A stretch of DNA of 43,265 nucleotides. Source: Tetragenococcus halophilus subsp. flandriensis. Its GTDB lineage: Bacteria; Bacillota; Bacilli; Lactobacillales; Enterococcaceae. Positions 7,770 to 16,731 of the stretch are shown piece by piece. Position 1 is the stretch's first letter. Every line of letters begins with the position of its first letter. The stretch is taken from assembly GCF_030161475.1 (NCBI RefSeq), contig NZ_BSUG01000033.1:1-43265 (forward strand), written 5' to 3'. The translations under genes and the position numbers were made by a program. The notes beneath the pieces were generated by a model. That model did no database searches and was not told where the DNA came from. It worked only from the letters and a program-made list of their open reading frames with translations.

Positions 7770-8357
7770 ATGGATTTAATCGGAGCAAAGCGAGTGCGGA
7801 TTCAACCCGCAGGCAGTAATGAAATTTTTGTCGTTGAAGGTAAAGAGTCCGAAGGTGGGGTAATTTCCGCCGAAATCGAAGGACTATCTAAAGAACCTTC
7901 ACGAGTTTTTGCAAGTGACGTGGCTTACTACGTATCAAGTAAAGGTACAGGCGAAACTTCTGTGACATTTACATTACTTGATATTCCAGGAAAAGTTGAA
8001 GACAAAATTTTAGGTTACAAAACAGACGAATCAGGTATTTCTTTTGTTGGTGATGATACAGACGCACCTTATTGCGCAGTTACTTTAGAATCCGAAGACT
8101 TGTCAGGCGAAAAAGCTATTTTAGCTTTCTTTAAAGGCAAATTCTCACGTGACGCTATCAGTGCTGAAACAACAACGAATGAAGCGCCAGAACCTGAAGG
8201 CTCTGAATATACATTTACTCCTATTTCTGACGATCGCGACGGAAAAAGTAAAGGTCAAGTTATGGCGAAATATGTCGGCGACGAAGAAGAAACATTTAAA
8301 GAGTTGGAAGAACTTGTTTTTGATACTACAGATGCTGGTGGCTCGGGGGAGGCGTAA
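7770..8357 (+). CDS. Major tail protein (phi13 family), short form
   Basis: A 195-residue tail tube protein behind AAAGGAGCG. The sequence pattern (DLIGAKRVRIQPAG, VISAEIEGLSKEPSRVFASDVAYYVSSKGTGE, then LLDIPGKVEDKILGY and APYCAVTLESEDLSGEKAILAFFKGKFSRD) is that of phi13-type major tail proteins. These form the hexameric tube around the tape measure. The zero frame ends GGC TCG GGG GAG GCG TAA. A -1 slip on the five G would extend the protein to 214 residues with a tail related to the one on the capsid protein. Confidence 0.93.
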   Translation: MDLIGAKRVRIQPAGSNEIFVVEGKESEGGVISAEIEGLSKEPSRVFASDVAYYVSSKGTGETSVTFTLLDIPGKVEDKILGYKTDESGISFVGDDTDAPYCAVTLESEDLSGEKAILAFFKGKFSRDAISAETTTNEAPEPEGSEYTFTPISDDRDGKSKGQVMAKYVGDEEETFKELEELVFDTTDAGGSGEA

Positions 8358-8413
8358 CGCCAACAGTCGGAACGGCTAAGGTTGGCGATTCCTCACTAAC
8401 TTATCAAGCGTAG
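8345..8413 (+). promoter_or_regulatory. Probable -1 ribosomal frameshift signal and tail-protein extension
   Basis: Five G at 8345-8349 precede AGGCG and the stop TAA at 8355-8357. Slipping GGG back one base gives G-G-V-T-P-T-V-G-T-A-K-V-G-D-S-S-L-T-Y-Q-A before the stop TAG at 8411-8413. A perfect seven-base stem CGCCAAC (8358-8364) with GTTGGCG (8381-8387) starts eight bases after the slip run, a canonical stimulator spacing. The bases after the run (AGGCGTA) are identical to those after the C run in the capsid gene. Confidence 0.75.
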
Positions 8414-8428
8414 AAAGGAGTAGTAACT

Positions 8429-8680
8429 ATGGCTTATGAACCAACGAAATGGAATACAGGCGACGATATTACCGCCGAAAAGCTAAATAAAATTGAGCAA
8501 GGCATTCAAAACGAGCAGGAAGGACCTCAAGGGGAGCCTGGAAATGATGGTTCTGACGGTTCACGAGGACCAAGAGGCCCACAAGGAGAACGAGGTCCAG
8601 CAGGTTCAGACGGTTTTGGAACGGAAGAGCAATACAACGATATTATTAGTCGTTTAGAAGCTTTAGAAGGATCAGAATAA
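8429..8680 (+). CDS. Collagen-like small structural protein
   Basis: An 83-residue protein preceded by AAAGGAG. The first 30 residues (KWNTGDDITAEKLNKIEQGI) are a motif common at the amino terminus of phage fibre-type proteins. Residues about 33-65 are glycine-x-y triplets (GPQGEPGNDGSDGSRGPRG and onward), which would form a short collagen triple helix, and the last part is a short acidic helix (IISRLEALEG) that could trimerise. It lies between the major tail protein and the chaperone genes, so it may decorate head or tail. It is separated from the next gene by a terminator. Confidence 0.85.
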   Translation: MAYEPTKWNTGDDITAEKLNKIEQGIQNEQEGPQGEPGNDGSDGSRGPRGPQGERGPAGSDGFGTEEQYNDIISRLEALEGSE

Positions 8681-8685
8681 ATTAT

Positions 8686-8715
8686 AAGGGTAGCCCCATT
8701 TGGCTATCCTTTTTA
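8686..8715 (+). terminator. Intrinsic terminator after the collagen-like gene
   Basis: A ten-base stem formed by AAGGGTAGCC (8686-8695) and GGCTATCCTT (8702-8711), with a six-base loop and a run of five T. It sits inside the late gene string between the collagen-like gene and the tail chaperone gene. Confidence 0.82.
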
Positions 8716-8744
8716 CTTACAAACAAACGAGGAGGATTTTTAAA

Positions 8745-9056
8745 ATGGCAAAACTTAAATTGGAATTAGAAAACGAAAAAGAAGAAACGGTAGTACACAC
8801 AAAAGACAAAGTTAAAGGCCGTGCTGTACGTAAAGCTTTTCAAACCATGAAGAAAATTGAAGAAGCAGACTATGAAGAACAATTGGACACTTTAATTGAT
8901 TACGTTGTAGACGTTTTTGACGATCCAGGCGTTACAGAAGATAGCATTTTGGACGGTATCGAATCAGAAAACTTAATGCCTACTTTATCTAAAGTGATTA
9001 CAGATGTCGTAGGCGTTGATCCTGATGACGCAGAAAATCAGCAAGCAAAAAAGTAA
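8745..9056 (+). CDS. Tail assembly chaperone, short form (gpG-like)
   Basis: A 103-residue acidic, helical protein starting at ATG 8745 behind GAGGAGG. An ATG at 8700 lies within the preceding terminator region and is rejected. It occupies the gpG position between the major tail protein and the tape measure. Such chaperones coat the hydrophobic tape measure before tube assembly. The zero frame ends GCA AAA AAG TAA at the slip site described for the longer product, so the short form is the majority product. Confidence 0.88.
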   Translation: MAKLKLELENEKEETVVHTKDKVKGRAVRKAFQTMKKIEEADYEEQLDTLIDYVVDVFDDPGVTEDSILDGIESENLMPTLSKVITDVVGVDPDDAENQQAKK

Positions 9057-9232
9057 CACCAGAAGAGGCTGAAAAAAATTATTTGAGCATGACAAAACAA
9101 CTCATGCAAAACGGATGGAAGCTTGAAGATATCGAGGAGGCGGACTTTGACTTACTTATGCAAGTCTTATCAAGTAAGGAAGACAAAAAGCAAAAACAAA
9201 AACCACTGAACGAATATCTCAAGAAAATTTAA
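8745..9232 (+). CDS. Tail assembly chaperone, frameshifted form (gpGT-like)
   Basis: The same start as the short form, with a -1 frameshift at A-AAA-AAG (9047-9053). After the slip the frame reads VTPEEAEKNYLSMTKQLMQN and continues to a stop at 9230-9232, adding 59 net residues. The extension has its own helical domain (GWKLEDIEEADFDLLMQVL) and a Lys/Gln-rich tail. The G/GT frameshift is widely conserved in siphophages, and the T part is thought to recruit the major tail protein to the tape measure. The extension has no ribosome site or start codon of its own. Confidence 0.88.
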
Positions 9233-9254
9233 AAGAAGGGAGGTAAAACAATAA

Positions 9255-12200
9255 ATGGCAAGTAAAAAACCTCTCGGTAATATGGTTGTCGAACTTGATT
9301 TAAATAGTTCTGCGTTTAGTAAGGGCTTAGATGGCGCAAAAAAAGCTGTAACAAGTTCCATGAAATCGATGAAGAGCCAGATGAAAATCATGGACGCTTC
9401 AGGCGATAAAATGGGAAAGCTTGAGGCGAAGCAAAGCGGTTTAACTCGTACGATTGAAGCGCAAGAAGAAGAAGTAAGACGGCTACAAGATGCTTACGAT
9501 AACAGTTTTGATGCAAATGGAAATGCAACAGAAGCTACTGCAAAGTACGCAAATAAATTAAACGACGCTCAAGGAAGATTAGCCAGCTACAGAAAGCAAT
9601 TATCTGACGTTGGGCAGGAAATAGCTAGCTATAAAAAGCAACTTGAACTAGCTGAAAATCCAATGTATAAAGCCGGACAAAGTATGCAAGAAGCCGGCAA
9701 TAAAATGCAAGGCTTTGGCTCTAATATGATGAGTGTCGGAAGTAAAATCTCAGGATTTGGAAGCTCACTAACAAAGAATATTACTAAGCCGATTCTAGGT
9801 ATAGGGGCAGCTTTAGGCGGTCTAACACTAGGTCTAGGTATGAAACGTTTAGTAGGTATTGATGACGCTAAAGCTAAACTAGAGGCTTTGGGGAACTCCA
9901 CCGAAGAAGTAGACGAAATCATGCAAAATGCCGATAAGGCTATTGAAGGTACGTCTATGAGATTAGACGAAACAGCTACCGTTGCAGCTAGTGCGTCTGC
10001 TGCAGGAGTTGATGCTGGCGAAGATTTAACACGCTACTTGGGCTTAACTGCTGACGCCGCTTCTGTAGCTGGTACTTCTATGTCTGACATGGGTAATGTT
10101 TTGAATAAAGCAACTACTCAAGGAAAAGCACAAAATGATGTGCTGCAACAAATGTCAGAACAGGGCTTACCTGTTTATCAATGGCTAGGCGAAGAAGCAA
10201 ATAAAGCTGGCGATGAAATATTTCAAATGGCGTCTGATGGAAAAATCTCTACAGAAATGCTTTTAGATGCTATAGAAAATAATATCGGTGGCGCTGCCCA
10301 AATCATGGGCGAAAAGTCATTTACTTCTGCTTTACAAAATATGAGTACTTACCTTGGTCATGTCGGTGCTGCTTTCTTAGATGGAAAAGGCGAAGGTGAA
10401 GGCTTCTTTTCTGCTATAAAGCCATTAATGGTTGATTTTTCGGAATATCTACAAAGTATAACGCCACAAGCTGAAGAATTAGGAGAAAAATTTGGACAAT
10501 CATTTACTAATATGATTGACAAATTAAAGGAAGCAAAGTCTTGGTACGACAATCTTTCAGATGGGCAACAAGATTTAATTAAAAAAGTAGCAACGTTTGG
10601 AACTGTTGGGCTTGTAGCATTGGGGCCCGTTGCTCAATTAATTGGGAATCTTACTACAGTTGTTGGTGGTGCTACTTGGGCTTTTGGCGGACTAATTAAA
10701 GGTATGGGAAAAGGACTTAAAAAAGTTGCGCCACTGTTTACTCCTATACTTGACCAGCTCAAACTTTTACCTTTGCGTTTTCAAATGCTTAGTTTATCAA
10801 TTAAGGAATCTGGAGGCTTGCTAGCTTGGCTAAAAGGTGGTTTTGCTGCTTTAAATTGGCCAATCACTTTAATAGTTGGTGCAATAGCTGCTGTTACAGC
10901 TGGTTTAGTTGTTTTATATAACAAATCTGAAACATTCCGTGAAATTGTTAATACTGCAGTCGAAGCAGTCAAAAATAAATTTTTACAATTCAAAGAAGTA
11001 GTAAGCACCCTATTCGGTTTATTTACTGGTGGCTTAGATTTTACACAAGCCAAAGAACAATTAAATGGCGTTGTAAGCGAAAGCACTGTTCAGCGTTTTC
11101 AATCCGTCCGTAACTTCATTGAGAAAATTAAGCTGTCTTTTGAGGCGCTAGGCGCAGTAATATCTGACGAAGCAGGTATAGGACAATTAAAAAATCTGTT
11201 CGGCGATACATTCAGTGATGAAACATTGGGTCGTATTTTGATTGTTGGCGAAACGGTAAGAAACTTTGTAGACATGGTAAAGCAAAAGTTTGCTGAATTT
11301 GCAGAAGCTTTATCGCAAGCTTTTCAAGGAAACTTTGAACCACTTCTTGAGTTTATTCAACAATTAATCCCAAAAATTGTCATGATGCTAATTGGCGGTT
11401 TACCAGCATTGATTTATACGGGAATGAGCTTAATAACTAAACTAGCCGAAGGAATGGGAATTTCAGTTCCTGAACTAATTGAAAAAGTAGCTGGAATTAT
11501 AACAACGATGTTGATGAAATTCACAGAAGCATTACCTCGTATTATCGAGACAGGTGCAAACATTATCCTTAAATTGATTAACGGATTTACTCAAATGCTG
11601 CCAAACTTAATAGAGGCTGCAACAGGTATTATTTCGACGATTCTCCAAACAATATCTGAGATTCTTCCGCGGGTTATATATGCGGGTGTTTCGATTTTAA
11701 CTTCTTTAATAAGTGGAATTATCGATACACTACCACAAATTATTAATACTTCAGTAAAAATGATAAATGTTTTAGTAAATACATTGATAAACCTTTTACC
11801 TAAAATTATCAACGCTGGGATTAAGATTTTAAAGGCTTTAATTAACGGCATTCTTAAAATTTTACCTCAATTAATCAATGCTGGAGTTAAATTAATAACC
11901 ACTGTGGCAAGCGCAGTTATTGATAATTTACCGAAAATCATAGACGCAGGCATAGAAATTCTTCTTGCTTTAATAGACGGAATCATAAAAATTCTACCTC
12001 AATTGATAGAGGCTGGTTTAAAAATCATTGTATCCTTATTCAAGGCTTTAATAGATAACCTGCCTAAAATCATAGAAGCAGGTGTAGAACTACTTTTCGC
12101 CTTAATTGACGGTTTGATAAAAACTATACCAGAACTTGTCAAAGCAATACCAAAAATTGTAAAAGCCATTTTTGACGCTTTTAAAGATGTTGATTGGGCT

Positions 12201-14858
12201 GGATTAGGTAAAGATATCTTGGACGGTATTTTAGAAGGATTAAAAGATATTGGAAGCAATGTTTGGGATTCTGTTAAAGATGTCGGAAATAACATAAAAG
12301 ACAGTTTTGCGGATTTCTTTGATATTCATTCACCTTCTAGAGTAATGGCAGACTTGGCAAAATTCCTTCCCGAAGGTATCGCTAAAGGGATTACAGATAA
12401 CCAAGACGTTGTAGCCCAAGCAATGCAAATGCTCAATGGTATGATGAGAGATTCAGTGCAACAATCAGCAACCGTTGATGTTGAAGCTAACGCAAACCAA
12501 GATGACGAGAACGCAAATACGGCTAATCCTTTAGAAAAGATTATGAAGGGATTTGCTGAACAAATACCGCAAGCACAAGAGAAAGTAAAACAGTTTATAG
12601 CGCAGTGGAATCAATTATTTATTGCTAATGATGAGGTCATGCTCAAAATTGGCTTTGCTTGGTTAAATAGACTATTGCAAGGTGCAAATGAAGCTTATCC
12701 TAAGATAGTAGAGCGAGTAAAACAGCTAATTAATCAAATCAATACTATTGTTAAAAACAATTACGAGCCAATGCAAAACCAAGGGCGCACGTTGCTTAAG
12801 AAACTGTTAGATGGTTGGAATTCGGTGTACGATGCTATGGTAAACCGAGTAAAGCAACTAATCTCGCAAATTAATAAGTTGATACAAAATAACTACAGCC
12901 CTATGTACAATCAAGGGCGTACTTGGCTACAAAGATTACTAGACGGCTTTAATTCGCTTTATTCGCAAATGATTAACAGGATTAAACAATTAATTAGCCA
13001 AATCAACAAACTTATTCAAAACAATAATAAGCCAATGTATAACCAAGGTCGTAGGTGGTTGCAAGAACTACGTAATGGCTTTAATAGCTTATATGATTCC
13101 TTCATGAGCTTAATCAGTAGATTGTGTTCCGAAGCTGTAGATCGGATACGAGATAAACACGGTGACTTTTATAACGCTGGAAAATACCTTATTGAAGGTC
13201 TCAAAGACGGTATCAGCGCCATGAAAGGTCCAATTGGCGACATCATGAACGACGTAGCTAACAAAATGATTGGCGGTATAGCTAATGGTGTTAGTGGTGT
13301 GCGTTCTGGTGTAAACCATATTCTGAAAGAAGTGGACTCTGACAAACGAATTGATGAATGGGATGTGCCTAAATACGCTAAAGGAACTAAAGGCGGCGGA
13401 CACCCTGCAGATGGGCCAGCTATCGTAAATGACCAAAGCGGGCCTATATCAAGACGTCGCGAATTGATTCAAAATCCAGACGGTTCAACCTTTATGGCTA
13501 AGGCTAAAAATAGTTTAGTCAACTTGCAAAAAGGTGCAAGAGTCTTTAACGCAGATATGACAAACAAGCTTAAAAAAAGCGGTCATATCCCACACTACAA
13601 GGACGGAACAGACGATACAGATGTTTTTGACTTAGTAGACGATAAAGACAAATTTTATAAATTTATTAAAGATAAAATCAACTTAGACAATGTAGGCGAA
13701 CCTTGGAAAGACATGTCTAAAAAAGCTTCTAAAATGATGATTGACGCTGCTTATGACATGGTCGAAGACGAAGCAAGCTTTGGCATGTTTGACGGCAAAA
13801 TGGATAAATCAGGCAAATGGAAAGTCTATAACTACCTTTGGGATGTAGCGCAAAAAGTTATGGATAAGTTTACAGGCATGTCAGTAACTTCTGGCTATCG
13901 TGATGGTGACCCAAACCACCACGGCAAGCATCAAGCTATAGATATTGCTTATCCTGCTAGCGCAAACGGTAGTAGTAAATATTTAAAACCAGCAAACTAT
14001 GCGTTTGATAAGTTTAAAGACCAAATTGCTTATGTCATTACACAAGGAAGAGTTAAGGACCGCGTAGGATCTAGCGGCCATGGCCCAAGTAAAAGCTGGA
14101 TGAACTGGGGCTCTTCTGACCACGACGACCACTTGCATTTATCCGGACAATATGGTCCTGGAGATGTCGGGAAAGGCGGCGGTAAAAATGGTGACTGGAC
14201 TGAAGCCATTAATCAAGCTGCTAAACGTATGAAGGTCAAACCTACGAAAAAACAAATAAGTGGCATTAATAGCATGATCCAAGCTGAATCTGGTGGAGAC
14301 GAAAAAGTTAGTCAACAAATTCATGACGCTAATAGTACCAATGGCTCGGGTGGCGCTAAAGGGCTCTTACAATATATTCAATCTACTTTTGATGCTTATG
14401 CTGTAAAAGGCCACAAAAATATCTGGTCTGGACTTGACCAACTTATGGCATTCTTCAACAACTCCAACTGGAAAAGTGCTATTGCACCAAGTGGCGGTTG
14501 GGGTCCAACTGGAAGTCGACGCTTTGAACATGGTGGCTTAATTAACCGCCACATGGTTGCTGAAATGGGCGAAGGCAATAAACCAGAAATGGTATTACCG
14601 CTAACCAATAAAGCACGTTCGTTAGATTTGATGGCTAAGGCTATGCATATCATGGGCGTTGATGGCGGAAAAACTACTACCACAGGACAAAGCTATGATG
14701 ATGCGGACTTGATTGCGTTACTCATAGAGCAACACAAAGAAACTGTGAGTGTCTTGAAAGCTATTGCTTACAAAGATACAACCGTTGACGCAGATAGTCT
14801 CACAGATTACACAAATGACAGATTAGGTAAACAATTGAAACGCTTAGGCGTTGTTTAA
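9255..14858 (+). CDS. Tape measure protein with peptidase and lytic transglycosylase domains
   Basis: A 1,867-residue tape measure, starting behind AAGGGAGGT. Residues 1-150 are coiled coil. The TMP core follows (about 190-390), then several hydrophobic segments. From about 697-966 there are repeated units of the type LPQLINAGVKLI / LIDGIIKI. From about 1146-1282 a 44-residue unit (VKQLINQIN, NNYxPMxNQGR, LLDGxNSxY) repeats three to four times. Two cell-wall domains close the protein. An M15-like peptidase has HQAIDIAYP near 1558 and HDDHLHLSG near 1622. A lytic transglycosylase has the catalytic-type glutamate in IQAESGGDE near 1677 and GLLQYIQSTFDAYA near 1703. It sets tail length and probably opens peptidoglycan during DNA entry. 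Confidence 0.96.
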   Translation: MASKKPLGNMVVELDLNSSAFSKGLDGAKKAVTSSMKSMKSQMKIMDASGDKMGKLEAKQSGLTRTIEAQEEEVRRLQDAYDNSFDANGNATEATAKYANKLNDAQGRLASYRKQLSDVGQEIASYKKQLELAENPMYKAGQSMQEAGNKMQGFGSNMMSVGSKISGFGSSLTKNITKPILGIGAALGGLTLGLGMKRLVGIDDAKAKLEALGNSTEEVDEIMQNADKAIEGTSMRLDETATVAASASAAGVDAGEDLTRYLGLTADAASVAGTSMSDMGNVLNKATTQGKAQNDVLQQMSEQGLPVYQWLGEEANKAGDEIFQMASDGKISTEMLLDAIENNIGGAAQIMGEKSFTSALQNMSTYLGHVGAAFLDGKGEGEGFFSAIKPLMVDFSEYLQSITPQAEELGEKFGQSFTNMIDKLKEAKSWYDNLSDGQQDLIKKVATFGTVGLVALGPVAQLIGNLTTVVGGATWAFGGLIKGMGKGLKKVAPLFTPILDQLKLLPLRFQMLSLSIKESGGLLAWLKGGFAALNWPITLIVGAIAAVTAGLVVLYNKSETFREIVNTAVEAVKNKFLQFKEVVSTLFGLFTGGLDFTQAKEQLNGVVSESTVQRFQSVRNFIEKIKLSFEALGAVISDEAGIGQLKNLFGDTFSDETLGRILIVGETVRNFVDMVKQKFAEFAEALSQAFQGNFEPLLEFIQQLIPKIVMMLIGGLPALIYTGMSLITKLAEGMGISVPELIEKVAGIITTMLMKFTEALPRIIETGANIILKLINGFTQMLPNLIEAATGIISTILQTISEILPRVIYAGVSILTSLISGIIDTLPQIINTSVKMINVLVNTLINLLPKIINAGIKILKALINGILKILPQLINAGVKLITTVASAVIDNLPKIIDAGIEILLALIDGIIKILPQLIEAGLKIIVSLFKALIDNLPKIIEAGVELLFALIDGLIKTIPELVKAIPKIVKAIFDAFKDVDWAGLGKDILDGILEGLKDIGSNVWDSVKDVGNNIKDSFADFFDIHSPSRVMADLAKFLPEGIAKGITDNQDVVAQAMQMLNGMMRDSVQQSATVDVEANANQDDENANTANPLEKIMKGFAEQIPQAQEKVKQFIAQWNQLFIANDEVMLKIGFAWLNRLLQGANEAYPKIVERVKQLINQINTIVKNNYEPMQNQGRTLLKKLLDGWNSVYDAMVNRVKQLISQINKLIQNNYSPMYNQGRTWLQRLLDGFNSLYSQMINRIKQLISQINKLIQNNNKPMYNQGRRWLQELRNGFNSLYDSFMSLISRLCSEAVDRIRDKHGDFYNAGKYLIEGLKDGISAMKGPIGDIMNDVANKMIGGIANGVSGVRSGVNHILKEVDSDKRIDEWDVPKYAKGTKGGGHPADGPAIVNDQSGPISRRRELIQNPDGSTFMAKAKNSLVNLQKGARVFNADMTNKLKKSGHIPHYKDGTDDTDVFDLVDDKDKFYKFIKDKINLDNVGEPWKDMSKKASKMMIDAAYDMVEDEASFGMFDGKMDKSGKWKVYNYLWDVAQKVMDKFTGMSVTSGYRDGDPNHHGKHQAIDIAYPASANGSSKYLKPANYAFDKFKDQIAYVITQGRVKDRVGSSGHGPSKSWMNWGSSDHDDHLHLSGQYGPGDVGKGGGKNGDWTEAINQAAKRMKVKPTKKQISGINSMIQAESGGDEKVSQQIHDANSTNGSGGAKGLLQYIQSTFDAYAVKGHKNIWSGLDQLMAFFNNSNWKSAIAPSGGWGPTGSRRFEHGGLINRHMVAEMGEGNKPEMVLPLTNKARSLDLMAKAMHIMGVDGGKTTTTGQSYDDADLIALLIEQHKETVSVLKAIAYKDTTVDADSLTDYTNDRLGKQLKRLGVV

Positions 14859-14875
14859 GGAGGGTCAAATAAATA

Positions 14876-15700
14876 ATGTTTTATCACTTTTTGATAGATC
14901 ATGGTGAGGGTTTCTTTGACCCTCAAATAAAAAATAAATTAGTCATAAAAGACGTTAAAAGAGAAATGCCACAATACGAGGTTGATTATGAGGAGTTTGC
15001 AGGAAGCAATGGACAGCGACCTGCAAATAGCTCATTTCAGCCTTTTAATATTACTTTGTCGGTAGATATCTTTTTCAACAATCTTTATGACAAAGCGTTA
15101 ATGCAAAGAGAGTTAGCCAACTTATTCTTTCCTGGCCAAGAATACTATGTGGCTTGGGAAGAATACCCTGGCATGAAATTTTGTGTCAATCCTACGAGCT
15201 TAGAAGAAGATGACCAAGAAGCCAATGATTTTACAACTTGGGACTTAGAACTAACGGTTTTTCGTGCATGCGGAGAATCGTTTTCTTCTACCCTGAGTGA
15301 TTTTAGCTTGGATGAAGAGTGGCAGTTTTCACAAGGATTAGTTGCTGAAGATTTTGAATATACATTTACGCACAGTCGTTTTGTTGTTTATAACGCAGGC
15401 GATTTTCCTATTGACCCAAGAGAGCACTATTTAAATATCAAAATTGAAGGCGAAAGCGACGGAGAAGTAACCATTGTCAACAAGACAACGAAAGATCGCT
15501 TTATTTATTATCCTGAAATATCTAGCATTACAGGGGAGTGGATAGACTTAAAAGGGATATATCCTAAAAAGAATGGTATTAATTGTGGGATAGACACAAA
15601 CCACGGGTTAATTAGCTTAGTTCCAGGAATAAATGAAATTGAAATCCAAAATGTTAGCCGGGTTAAAACCTCCTGGGATTTTAACTTTCTTTATAAGTAG
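14876..15700 (+). CDS. Distal tail protein (Dit)
   Basis: A 274-residue protein behind AAGGAGGGTC. It has the Sipho_tail/Dit pattern: a two-strand start with DPQIKNKLVIKDVKREMPQYEVDYEEFAGSNG-type residues, RELANLFFPGQEYYVAWEEYPGMKFCVNPTS, and a carboxy-terminal galectin-like beta domain (FVVYNAGDFPIDPREHYL, LVPGINEIEIQNVS, WDFNFLY). Dit forms the hexameric hub at the tail tip between tube and baseplate. The position directly after the tape measure and before Tal supports it. Confidence 0.92.
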   Translation: MFYHFLIDHGEGFFDPQIKNKLVIKDVKREMPQYEVDYEEFAGSNGQRPANSSFQPFNITLSVDIFFNNLYDKALMQRELANLFFPGQEYYVAWEEYPGMKFCVNPTSLEEDDQEANDFTTWDLELTVFRACGESFSSTLSDFSLDEEWQFSQGLVAEDFEYTFTHSRFVVYNAGDFPIDPREHYLNIKIEGESDGEVTIVNKTTKDRFIYYPEISSITGEWIDLKGIYPKKNGINCGIDTNHGLISLVPGINEIEIQNVSRVKTSWDFNFLYK

Positions 15701-15708
15701 GTGATTAT

Positions 15709-16731
15709 ATGGAGCTAATCGCAAGAAATTATGAAGAAACCGTAGAAGAAATTCTTATAGGTATTGATAAAGAATCTTTTGAAATTAAACACGAGCAAAA
15801 CGAAATAGACGAATTAACCTTTACTATTAATTTAAATGGTAGAAACAAAATTAGTTACGATTTAGTGCAATATGAAAATTACATTCTGTGGAATGGTCAA
15901 ATTTACATTATTAAGCAGATGACAGAAGCAGCAAGTGGTATGAGTTTAACCAAAGATGTAACGGCTATGCACATTTCTATTGAGTTAAAAGACGGTTACC
16001 AATATGACGAGTTAACGGGCAAACGTTCAGTTAGTCAATTGTTAACACACGTATTCAAAGCAGGCGATTTAGGTTTTAGTTGGGAAGTCATAGACAAGGA
16101 TAACCAGTTTGTCACAGTTGAGCAAGAAAACTTTGGTAGTGATAACTATAAAAAACTTATTGATGAGATCTTAGATGATTATGACGCAATTATGATTGCA
16201 GACAACAAGCATTTATACTTTTATCCTCGTGGTGACTACGGAAATGTTGTGGAAGACCAAATAAGGTATAAATACAATACCGATGATGTAAGTTTTGATA
16301 TTGATACGCTGGAACTTAAAACACAGATAAAAGGTTTTGGTAAAAAAGACGAGGATAACGACGATAAATATTATTTCGACCCTATCACATATACTTCACC
16401 AAAAGCCGAAACCTGGGGGATACGCATACAAGACCCAGTACAGGACGAACGTTATACCGTGCCTGGCAATATGGAAAAAAGACTAAAAAAAGATTTGCAA
16501 GATGTTCCAGAAATAAGTGGTACAGTTACACTTAAGTTTCAGTCAGACTTGCATATTTACGATTATGTTCCATTTATTTATGAACCTTTAAATATTAATG
16601 AATATATACAAATTGTTGGTTTAACAGAATATCCTATGCAACCTAGTAAACCGCCAAATGTTACTTTATCCAATACGAAAAAGACAATGACAAGCATATT
16701 AGCAAGTTTAGTCAGGAAGGGAGTGTTGTAG
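15709..16731 (+). CDS. Tail-associated baseplate hub protein (Tal, prophage tail endopeptidase family)
   Basis: A 340-residue protein in the Tal position. Its pattern (FTINLNGRNKISYDLVQYENYILWNGQIYIIKQM, LTKDVTAMHISIELKDGYQYDE, LLTHVFKAGDLGFSWEVI, FYPRGDYG) is that of the gp27-like hub domain in Prophage_tail proteins. It is short and lacks the large carboxy-terminal lytic or fibre domain that many Tal proteins carry. Here the cell-wall enzymes are on the tape measure instead. It would form the trimeric hub that closes the tail tube. The next gene starts immediately after its stop codon. Confidence 0.88.
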   Translation: MELIARNYEETVEEILIGIDKESFEIKHEQNEIDELTFTINLNGRNKISYDLVQYENYILWNGQIYIIKQMTEAASGMSLTKDVTAMHISIELKDGYQYDELTGKRSVSQLLTHVFKAGDLGFSWEVIDKDNQFVTVEQENFGSDNYKKLIDEILDDYDAIMIADNKHLYFYPRGDYGNVVEDQIRYKYNTDDVSFDIDTLELKTQIKGFGKKDEDNDDKYYFDPITYTSPKAETWGIRIQDPVQDERYTVPGNMEKRLKKDLQDVPEISGTVTLKFQSDLHIYDYVPFIYEPLNINEYIQIVGLTEYPMQPSKPPNVTLSNTKKTMTSILASLVRKGVL

